DNA from: UBA12478 sp964513275
GTDB taxonomy: Bacteria > Patescibacteriota > Patescibacteriia > UBA9934 > GWF2-40-263
NCBI GenBank assembly: GCA_964513275.1
Contig: CAZELN010000025.1
Location: 1 to 12,430 of the forward strand
Reading direction: 5' to 3'
Length of the DNA: 12,430 nucleotides
Of the stretch, positions 1 through 5,107 are shown one piece after another. The notes beneath the pieces are model-generated. The model did not search any database, was not told where the DNA came from, and worked only from the letters and a program-made list of their open reading frames with translations. The position numbers were made by a program, and so were the translations under genes. The first letter of the stretch is position 1, and each line of letters begins with the position of its first letter.

Positions 1-114
1 ACGAGCCAGATCCTTCTGGAGGTTATCGTAGTCGGCCAGGGCGCGTTTCCACCCCGCAAGATACTCATCACACTTCTCGCAAGAAGTTGGTTGTGGTGTT
101 TGTTCTTCACTCAT
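1..114 (-). CDS. grpE: GrpE nucleotide exchange factor, N-terminal part (runs off the left edge)
   Basis: GrpE is the nucleotide exchange factor for DnaK (Hsp70). Only the first 38 codons are present. They read from ATG at 114 as a short acidic, polar head containing a CEKCDEY motif (two Cys three residues apart), followed by GWKRALADYDNLQKDLAR. The latter matches the start of the GrpE dimerisation helix (usual form GWKRAQADFENYRKR). The start lies only 2 nt after the hrcA stop codon, so the two genes are cotranscribed from the CIRCE-controlled promoter. No Shine-Dalgarno sequence is seen in the end of hrcA, so translational coupling is likely. Sequence and the hrcA-grpE order agree; the rest of the gene, and any dnaK/dnaJ beyond it, is outside the window. 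Confidence 0.88.
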   Translation of the reverse strand, partial: MSEEQTPQPTSCEKCDEYLAGWKRALADYDNLQKDLAR

Positions 115-116
115 AT

Positions 117-818
117 TTATTCAAAATATTCATCAATGACTTCTTTCGCGCGTTCGATCAGCGCAAGGTTTCGCGAGTAATCCATGCGCAGTGGCCCCAC
201 CAGTCCCAACAGTCCCTGCGTGCGTCCGTCGACATTATAGCGTACCAGGATCGTCGCCATTTCTTGACCGAACGGATTGCTCGAACCAATGAACACCTGT
301 GGTCCTTCAGGAAGCTCTTGATACATCCTCTGCATCACCTCATCGAACTGGTCGACCATCGCTGAGAGGCTCTGCATGACTTCTGGATCGTGAAAGTCTG
401 GTTTGTGAAAAAGGTTGGACACGCCTGTGTAGTACGTCCATTTAGGATCAATAGCCACGATGGCCGTCTCCCCGGAAATCTCCACAAGCTTCTTGGCCAT
501 GGTCTTGAGAGCCGTCTGTGTGTCCTTGGCACGCGCAGACGACTGGAACGGTGTGCCTTCGATGACGAACGTCTTGTCGCGCAAATATTGCAGATAGTAC
601 AGATATCCTTGTTCTGTCGGGATACGACCAGCGGACGTGTGCGGAGATCTGAGAAAACCCTCAGTTTCGAGTCCGGCGAGTTCGTTGCGCACCGTTGCAT
701 CTGAAACTCCCAACTGGTATTGCTCATTCAAATACTTCGATCCAACCGGCTGAGCTGTCCGAATGAAGTCCTCAATCACCAGTTTCAAAATTAGTTCTGT
801 CCTCACGTCAGGCAACAT
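117..818 (-). CDS. hrcA: HrcA, heat-inducible transcription repressor (short CPR form)
   Basis: HrcA binds CIRCE operators and represses chaperone genes until heat stress titrates GroEL. The product is 233 aa from the ATG at 818. Residues 1-75 form the winged-helix domain (LPDVRTELILKLVIEDF, QPVGSKYL, SDATVRNELAGLE, TSAGRIPTEQGYLYYL). Residues 105-233 hold the GAF-like dimerisation part, ending in the conserved GPLRMDYSRNLALIERAKEVIDEYF block. Typical HrcA is about 340 aa, so about 100 residues of the middle insertion are missing, which I recall as common in Patescibacteria. The frame stays open upstream to a GTG at 863, but that lies inside CIRCE and near the predicted transcription start, so ATG 818 is preferred. 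It has no Shine-Dalgarno sequence; a 23-nt palindrome sits just before it. grpE follows after 2 nt. Confidence 0.95.
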   Translation of the reverse strand: MLPDVRTELILKLVIEDFIRTAQPVGSKYLNEQYQLGVSDATVRNELAGLETEGFLRSPHTSAGRIPTEQGYLYYLQYLRDKTFVIEGTPFQSSARAKDTQTALKTMAKKLVEISGETAIVAIDPKWTYYTGVSNLFHKPDFHDPEVMQSLSAMVDQFDEVMQRMYQELPEGPQVFIGSSNPFGQEMATILVRYNVDGRTQGLLGLVGPLRMDYSRNLALIERAKEVIDEYFE

Positions 819-825
819 AGTGAAA

Positions 826-848
826 TTGTACCCACTAAGTGGGTACAA
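826..848 (-). promoter_or_regulatory. Perfect 23-nt palindrome in the hrcA leader (5' hairpin or second operator)
   Basis: The arms TTGTACCCACT and AGTGGGTACAA flank a single central base and match perfectly over 11 bp. The palindrome lies between CIRCE and the hrcA ATG, ending 7 nt before the start codon, and should be within the transcribed leader. In RNA it would form a hairpin with a 3-5 nt loop exactly where a ribosome binding site would be. In DNA it is a good size for a dimeric repressor site. Which of the two it is cannot be told from sequence. Confidence 0.75.
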
Positions 849-852
849 AATA

Positions 853-879
853 TTAGCACTCACTATTATAGAGTGCTAA
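853..879 (-). promoter_or_regulatory. CIRCE operator (HrcA binding site)
   Basis: TTAGCACTC, nine bases, GAGTGCTAA: a perfect match to the CIRCE consensus inverted repeat, including the 9-nt spacer. The -10 hexamer of the hrcA promoter lies inside the spacer, so bound HrcA would directly block RNA polymerase and autoregulate hrcA-grpE. Confidence 0.97.
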
Positions 880-892
880 TCAACAAAGTCAA
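865..892 (-). promoter_or_regulatory. hrcA-grpE promoter, sigma70-like
   Basis: On the minus strand the -35 is TTGACT (887-892), then a 16-bp spacer, then a perfect -10 TATAAT (865-870). The -10 lies in the CIRCE spacer. Transcription should begin near 858, giving a leader of about 40 nt that contains the 826-848 palindrome. This is the only clear promoter here with both hexamers near consensus and a long leader. Confidence 0.85.
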
Positions 893-902
893 CTTCCCGA
901 CA

Positions 903-2638
903 TTATGGCTGTTTTTTAGCAATATCGATGGCTCTTTGCTTCGCTTCCATCCGACGAATCATCTCCGCTTCTTCACGTAAAGAGGCCTGCGCCTTTCGCG
1001 CCTGCTGATAATTTTTCGATGCCTGTTGCATGCGTTGAAACGACTTGTGTGCGGTATCAAGCGCGGCATGCCATGCGTCTTGCGCCTCAATTTCAGAAAC
1101 GCGCATACGCTTCACAACCCCTTTTTGTTCCTTCGTCAAAATAACCTGACCCTGCGCGTCCTCTCCAGCAACCACAAATCGCTCCGATTCTCCTTGCTCA
1201 GTATTCACCGTCAATTGGTCACCAATACGGACACCTGACCCAGGTTGAACCAATTCAAGCCCGTATCGAGGGACTTCCTGTGGCTGTGCACCAAACGATT
1301 GAATCGTATAGATCTTTCGCTGCGAATCATAAGCCGTCACGGTCGATGGTTTACGATCAAGACTAGGAGNNNNNNNNNNGTGGCACTTGCAGCTCAAACA
1401 GATCCAACACCGCCTTCTCAAGATGATAGGCATAGCTTGTTTCAACTTCCCGCATCCGTTCCTGTTCGACCAAGAGCGGGATTCGCTCACGCTTAGGAGT
1501 AAGTGGATCAAGAGCGTTCAAAGCCTGTTCACCCTTTATGCGTTGTGTGCGTGCCGCTTCGTACCCATCTACAAACCGTCTCATGTCCGCTCGTAATTTC
1601 TTTCGTGGTCGAACCAGCGTCCGTTCTTGATGAAGATACGAACGGTCTGGCCCATGTTCCGTCGCGGTATGAACCAGTGCCGAAATATCATCGCCTTTAG
1701 ATCGAGGATCCTGACCATCTAACGACATGGCAAACGCCGCTTGTTGAAGCGTTTCTTCCGCGCTGTCGTCGTCAACTTCAGAATTCATGAGAGACTCAAT
1801 TTTTTTCTCGATCAATTGGTCGCTCACCCCATCGCTGACAATAAGAAACCGGTCTTTGGGTTGGAGGTCAACATATTGAANNNNNNNNNNCAGTCGGTTT
1901 CTCTCTTCCGAGAGATTTAAGAATAATATTTTTCCTTCGCGCAATCACCCGAAACCGAGGTTCAAGTGTACCTGCGTCCTGTGTTTGATCAATAAGCCAC
2001 GCCTCCTGTGGAGTCACGTCCCCCTGCTGAACCGAACGAGTTAATAGACTGTCATCTTGCGTAAGGCGTTTGAGAGAGGAATTTTTTCTCTGAAGATACA
2101 TCCGACTGTCCCCGATATTGGCGTAAAAAAGACGCTGAACCGTTCCTCCTTTCCCATCGGGAAGCTCCACCAGTTTCGCGAAAGAAAGCGTTGTCGCCGA
2201 GCCGCTGAATTCAGGATGCGCTCCAAGGACTTGAATACGGCTATGCGCTTGCTCAATAGCCGCAATGATCTGAGCTCCAACGTATTTTGTCATCCGTTCT
2301 AATGGATTCTCACCTCTCCTTAGAGCTTCACGAAGATTATTTTCAATTCCCCGATCCAATGCTTCTCCAAGAACCTCCAACATCGTCTTGGCTGTTTCTC
2401 GCGATGCGAACCACCCACTGGCTGTTGAAACTCCGTCCGCCACCAAAAACAACCCCATTTCCCGATTCTTTAACATGACATCCTCGCACGTTTCTTTTCG
2501 CTCCACCGCTCCTTCCTTTTTGAGTCCAGTCATCGGCGCATGGCCTTCGTGAATCTCTCTCCACTCATGATCAAACGACGCAAGATACGATTCCTTGCTT
2601 TGCGGTTTTTCACGTTCGCGTGACGAAACTCCTGACAT
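903..2638 (-). CDS. PP2C-family Ser/Thr phosphatase with long C-terminal extension, interrupted by two assembly gaps
   Basis: PP2C enzymes are metal-dependent Ser/Thr phosphatases. Motifs appear in the right order: an ED pair (residues 52-53), VADGV (67-70), SGSATT (145-150), NIGDSR (174-179) and LTQDDSL. After the first gap come QPKDRFLIVSDGVSDQ and KGDDISALV, which supply further metal-binding Asp residues. The catalytic domain is followed by an unusual tail: a basic helical stretch, then after the second gap a beta-rich segment (TVTAYDSQRKIYTIQSF... VRIGDQLTV), then a charged coiled-coil-like helix to the C-terminus. The reading frame changes at each N run. In both cases the frames rejoin only if the true missing length is a multiple of three, so one intact gene is the simplest reading. 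ATG 2638 follows an extended -10 motif by 10 nt. The stop lies 10 nt before the -35 of the hrcA promoter, with no terminator between. Confidence 0.85.
1370..1379. other. Assembly gap (10 N) inside the PP2C gene
   Basis: A run of ten N lies between the coiled-coil and beta segments of the phosphatase tail. The flanking frames are compatible only if the real missing length is 0, 3, 6 or another multiple of three, so the figure of ten is a placeholder. Confidence 0.98.
1881..1890. other. Assembly gap (10 N) inside the PP2C catalytic domain
   Basis: A run of ten N falls between NIILKSLGREKPT and QYVDLQPKDRFLIVSDG, two adjacent parts of the PP2C fold. The family usually has only a few more residues here, so little is missing. 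Frame continuity again requires a multiple of three bases. Confidence 0.98.
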
Positions 2639-2648
2639 AGTTGGTTCT

Positions 2649-2657
2649 AGTTTACCA
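2649..2657 (-). promoter_or_regulatory. Extended -10 promoter of the PP2C gene
   Basis: The minus strand reads TGG then TAAACT (hexamer 2649-2654), ending 10 nt before the ATG at 2638. No good -35 is seen. Transcription would start about 3 nt before the start codon, giving a nearly leaderless mRNA. It resembles the motifs at 4756, 4806 and 10328. Confidence 0.5.
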
Positions 2658-2665
2658 TATCGCTC

Positions 2666-2818
2666 TTAAAATAAAGCTGCCTTATCTGAGGGCAGCAGGG
2701 ACATGCCGCCAAGCAGCGCCATGCCAGAGATGAACACCAGGAAGATGTCGAGCAGGATCGATGTCCTGGTTGACGAAACGTCGCCACGGATCGAGCCATG
2801 CCCGAGAACACGCACCAT
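2666..2818 (-). CDS. Possible overlapping 50-aa membrane protein, or frameshifted C-terminus of the 2682-3056 gene
   Basis: In the frame next to the small gene, ATG 2818 opens a 50-aa reading frame with a hydrophobic segment of about 20 residues (ILLDIFLVFISGMALLGG) and a short polar tail ending LLPSDKAALF. Codons through the hydrophobic part are typical coding choices (CTG, CTC, GAC, ATC, TTC, GTG). No clear ribosome binding site precedes this ATG, and the coding frame runs through the putative terminator stem. It may therefore be the true C-terminus of the upstream frame after a sequencing or natural frameshift. Low confidence as a separate gene. Confidence 0.25.
   Translation of the reverse strand: MVRVLGHGSIRGDVSSTRTSILLDIFLVFISGMALLGGMSLLPSDKAALF
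2667..2696 (-). terminator. Intrinsic terminator after the small gene and antiporter
   Basis: On the minus strand GCTGCC (2691-2696) and GGCAGC (2676-2681) form a 6-bp GC-rich stem with a 9-nt loop, followed by the T-rich tract TTTATTTT. The stop codon of the small gene (2682-2684) lies in the loop. The stem is short, so this is moderately supported. It separates the antiporter unit from the PP2C promoter. Confidence 0.6.
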
Positions 2819-3056
2819 CAGCCTGGAGCACACGCAAGCGCGCGCACAACGAGACGTTCTCTTGGATCCAGACAACGTAGGCACCCGCTTCCAGAAAGGT
2901 CGCGTTGAGACCGCCATCGATGTCCAGAGCCAAGACGGTGATACCGTGCACGTTCTGGAATCCGCCATGCGCACGAATGCGATTCAGTAACTGTTGGACG
3001 AACAAGGTATGGTGCGCAAGCGTCGTCACACCAAAGTGGCTATGCGCGAGCGGCAT
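2682..3056 (-). CDS. Small protein of unknown function downstream of the antiporter
   Basis: The 124-aa reading frame begins at ATG 3056, preceded by AAGGAG with a 5-nt spacing, the best ribosome binding site in the window, 46 nt after the antiporter stop. This favours a translated gene cotranscribed with the antiporter. I do not recognise the family. The N-terminal half is the more protein-like (HTLFVQQLLNRIRAHGGF, then a hydrophobic GITVLALDIDGG stretch and an AGAYVVWIQENVSL strand-helix pattern). The last third is rich in Trp, His and Arg and looks out of frame. From about 2818 down, the next frame encodes a convincing membrane segment (ILLDIFLVFISGMALLGG) ending at 2666, so a frameshift or a second overlapping small gene is possible. 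GC appears higher than in the flanking genes. Confidence 0.5.
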   Translation of the reverse strand: MPLAHSHFGVTTLAHHTLFVQQLLNRIRAHGGFQNVHGITVLALDIDGGLNATFLEAGAYVVWIQENVSLCARLRVLQADGACSRAWLDPWRRFVNQDIDPARHLPGVHLWHGAAWRHVPAALR

Positions 3057-3102
3057 GAAAACTCCTTGTGGACAGGTGAGCCTACCAAAAACGCCTCCGC
3101 TG

Positions 3103-4749
3103 TCAAGCCAATCGCTCCCAGCCGCGTTTGGCAGTTTTATTTTTTTGGAGCATCTCAGAAAATTTCTTCCCGCTCAACACGGGCGGAATGATAACGTACG
3201 TCGCACCCAACTCGTAGCAACGTGTTGCTTCTTGATCCGTATGAACGGAAACGACAATGACGCCCGCAAATTTCCTGCTACGCAAAAACGTGAGAAGCGA
3301 GGTGCTGATGGCGAAGTCGGGAATCGTTGAAATGATGAGTCGTGATTTGTCGGCTTTGATCTCTTCGAGAAAATTTTCATCGCCGACATCTCCATACAGG
3401 GTCGGCTCGCCTAATTCCGCCAGCTCTCGCACGGCCACAGGATCAAAATCAACGACCACGTAAGACTGTCGGAGCTTCTTGAGCGTAGGAAGAAGCTCTG
3501 CCCCGGTTCGATGGAATCCACATAACAGAATCTTCACGACTGACCGATCACGTCGTACCTCTGACGGAAGGGCTGTGTGTGGCTCAAGCCAATGGAACCA
3601 CCCCTGGATGGATTGATAGATACGCTCGTTATGTTCGATGAGATAAGAACTCGCTGCAATCGTGATCATCCCCACCGTCGTGGCCAAACCCAAAATGGAT
3701 TGGTCAAGATGTCCCAGATTGGTTCCAACAAGAAGGACGATAAAAGAAAATTCTGAAATTTGTGCAACGGTTGTTCCACACAGAAAGCCTGTACGTGGAT
3801 GGTATCCGAGCAGTCGCATAATACACAGGGCGATCAGGGGGTTGCCCAACAAGATAAAAAAACTGAAAACAATCGCTGGAACCACGGTGATCGAAAGTGT
3901 ATCGATTCCCAATCGCGTTCCAAGAACGATAAAAAAGATCACGAGGAAAAAGTCACGCAAGGGTCGGACACGCGCATTAATCTCTCGATAGTACACAGAC
4001 GACGAGAGCGTAATCCCGGCGATGAGCGCCCCGATCTCGATGCCAAAACCGAAAAAGACAAGCACGCCTGCAACAAAAAAACACCAGGCAATCGCAAACA
4101 GGAAAAGAAGTTCCTGAGACTTTGCCACATACTTCAACGTGGGGGGAAGAAGTCTGGTTGAAATAAACCAGAACACAGGAACAAGGATGACTGCTTTGAG
4201 GATCGTCATGACAAGCATCGTTTGCAGACTGGCACCTGTTCCCACAGAGGAAAGTCCAAGCAAGATAAGCATGGCAATAAAATCTTGTACCAGGAGGAAA
4301 CCGACTGAGATGCGACCATAGAGCGTATCAAGATCCTCCTTATCCATGAGGAGTTTCACGATAATGATCGTACTTGAAAAAGAAAAAGCGACCCCCACAT
4401 AGCCGCTTGTGAGCACGTCAAAACCAAGGAGAAGACCAATAAGAAAACCACAAACCGACGTAAACAATACCTGCCCAACACCTGTTGCCAGCGCAATACC
4501 ACCGACGTCCTTCACGTTTTTCCAGTTCAACCCAAGCCCGACGGTAAACAGTAAAAACGCCACGCCGATTTGCGACATGGCTTCAAATACCTCGTGGGAA
4601 TTTGTAAGGGCAAGGAGACTAGGGCCGGCAATGATTCCTGTGAGAATGTAGGCAATGATGAGCGGCTGGCGCAGACGATAAACCACCATCGACAACACCG
4701 CGGCGATGACCAACACAATCCCGATCTCGAAAAATAATTCCTCCAGCAT
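3103..4749 (-). CDS. CPA2-family cation/proton antiporter with RCK (TrkA-N) domain, KefB/KefC-like
   Basis: This 548-aa inner-membrane protein exchanges monovalent cations, probably K+ or Na+, for protons. Residues 1-370 form the Na+/H+ exchanger domain with about 12 hydrophobic segments. Family motifs are FLLFTVGLGLN (65-75), FSFSSTIIIVKLL (122-134) and LLVQDFIAM (152-160), whose Asp156 is the expected ion-binding acid. Residues 404-530 form a Rossmann-type regulatory domain: KILLCGFHRTGAELL (a GxHxxG variant of the dinucleotide loop), an acidic strand end VVVDFD (431-436) and LYGDVGD (451-457). Standard KefC is about 620 aa and has a longer tail. The ATG at 4749 lies 6 nt after an extended -10 motif and should be leaderless. 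The gene is divergent from the tRNA pair and is followed after 46 nt by the small gene. Ion specificity and ligand cannot be told from sequence. Confidence 0.93.
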   Translation of the reverse strand: MLEELFFEIGIVLVIAAVLSMVVYRLRQPLIIAYILTGIIAGPSLLALTNSHEVFEAMSQIGVAFLLFTVGLGLNWKNVKDVGGIALATGVGQVLFTSVCGFLIGLLLGFDVLTSGYVGVAFSFSSTIIIVKLLMDKEDLDTLYGRISVGFLLVQDFIAMLILLGLSSVGTGASLQTMLVMTILKAVILVPVFWFISTRLLPPTLKYVAKSQELLFLFAIAWCFFVAGVLVFFGFGIEIGALIAGITLSSSVYYREINARVRPLRDFFLVIFFIVLGTRLGIDTLSITVVPAIVFSFFILLGNPLIALCIMRLLGYHPRTGFLCGTTVAQISEFSFIVLLVGTNLGHLDQSILGLATTVGMITIAASSYLIEHNERIYQSIQGWFHWLEPHTALPSEVRRDRSVVKILLCGFHRTGAELLPTLKKLRQSYVVVDFDPVAVRELAELGEPTLYGDVGDENFLEEIKADKSRLIISTIPDFAISTSLLTFLRSRKFAGVIVVSVHTDQEATRCYELGATYVIIPPVLSGKKFSEMLQKNKTAKRGWERLA

Positions 4750-4755
4750 AAAGTA

Positions 4756-4764
4756 ATTGTACCA
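4756..4764 (-). promoter_or_regulatory. Extended -10 promoter of the antiporter gene (leaderless start)
   Basis: The minus strand reads TGG then TACAAT (hexamer 4756-4761), ending 6 nt before the ATG at 4749. A start seven bases after the hexamer falls on the A of the ATG, so a leaderless mRNA is predicted. No consensus -35 is seen, as expected for extended -10 promoters. Confidence 0.6.
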
Positions 4765-4785
4765 TGTGTCTCCAAAAACTCAGTC

Positions 4786-4814
4786 TTGCCCACAAAAAAC
4801 GATCATGGTATTCT
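4786..4814 (+). promoter_or_regulatory. Promoter of the tRNA-Glu/tRNA-Gln unit
   Basis: TTGCCC (4786-4791), a 17-bp spacer ending in TGG, and TATTCT (4809-4814). The TGG makes this an extended -10, the same form as at three protein genes in the window. Transcription would start near 4821, leaving a leader of about 46 nt before the first tRNA. Confidence 0.6.
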
Positions 4815-4837
4815 CCTGCACGTTGATATTTGATTGA

Positions 4838-4859
4838 GCAGTCCCAAAATTGGGACTGC
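4838..4859 (+). other. Hairpin in the tRNA leader
   Basis: GCAGTCCCA and TGGGACTGC form a perfect 9-bp stem (10 bp with an inner A-T pair) around AAAT, 7 nt before the first base of tRNA-Glu. No T-tract follows on either strand, so it is not a standard terminator. It may be a processing or stability element of the precursor RNA, or a protein-binding site between the divergent antiporter and tRNA units. Confidence 0.6.
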
Positions 4860-4866
4860 CTCCCCT

Positions 4867-4941
4867 GGCCCCATCGTCTAATGGTTAGGACAGCAGGTTC
4901 TCATCCTGTAAATCGGGGTTCGATCCCCCGTGGGGTCACCA
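4867..4941 (+). tRNA. tRNA-Glu (anticodon CTC)
   Basis: A complete cloverleaf. The acceptor GGCCCCA (4867-4873) pairs with TGGGGTC (4931-4937), with one G-T wobble. The D-arm contains TCTAATGGTTAGGA. The anticodon stem GCAGG/CCTGT has the loop TTCTCAT, anticodon CTC at 4900-4902, reading GAG. The T-arm CGGGG-TTCGATC-CCCCG is intact, the discriminator is A, and CCA is encoded (4939-4941). Confidence 0.96.
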
Positions 4942-4990
4942 TAAAACCGTCTAACGGCAAACAACTGCTCCAGGATCTGCACTCGCTCAC

Positions 4991-5064
4991 TCCCGGATCG
5001 TCTAAAGGCAGGACAGCTGACTCTGGATCAGCTAATCGGGGTTCGAATCCCTGTCCGGGAACCA
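4991..5064 (+). tRNA. tRNA-Gln (anticodon CTG)
   Basis: A complete cloverleaf 49 nt after tRNA-Glu and probably in the same transcript. The acceptor TCCCGGA (4991-4997) pairs with TCCGGGA (5054-5060). The anticodon stem GCTGA/TCAGC has the loop CTCTGGA, anticodon CTG, reading CAG. The T-loop is TTCGAAT, and CCA is encoded at 5062-5064. Confidence 0.96.
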
Positions 5065-5100
5065 CAAAACCACTCACCCATCGGTGAGTGGTTTTGTTTT
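5065..5100. terminator. Strong terminator shared by the tRNA unit (+) and dnaX (-)
   Basis: A 14-bp perfect stem (5065-5078 with 5083-5096; core CCACTCACC/GGTGAGTGG) with a CATC tetraloop, whose outer A-T pairs give T-runs in both directions. On the plus strand it runs into TTTTGTTTT directly after the tRNA-Gln CCA. On the minus strand it starts 11 nt after the dnaX stop, with a shorter T-run. It therefore insulates convergent transcription, most efficiently for the tRNAs. Confidence 0.9.
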
Positions 5101-5107
5101 AAAAAAC

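Noticed and set aside
819..863. GTG start at 863 that would extend HrcA by 15 residues
   Set aside because: The codon lies inside CIRCE and beside the -10, probably upstream of the transcription start; family homology begins at the ATG at 818.
2703..2990. Plus-strand 95-codon reading frame between the PP2C and antiporter genes
   Set aside because: There is no convincing ribosome site or promoter, and its polar translation mirrors the hydrophobic minus-strand frame.
2682..3056. Resemblance of the small protein to a C5 cytosine methyltransferase motif I (ALDIDGGLNATFLEAGAYVVW)
   Set aside because: The resemblance covers one short segment, the FxGxGG core is not matched, and no catalytic PCQ or later motif is present.
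4838..4859. Reading the tRNA-leader hairpin as an intrinsic terminator
   Set aside because: No T-tract follows on either strand, and no gene ends toward it from either side.
4867..5064. tRNA genes as an integration site for a mobile element
   Set aside because: Both tRNAs are complete, no duplicated 3' fragment or integrase is seen, and the downstream sequence is a normal terminator and dnaX.
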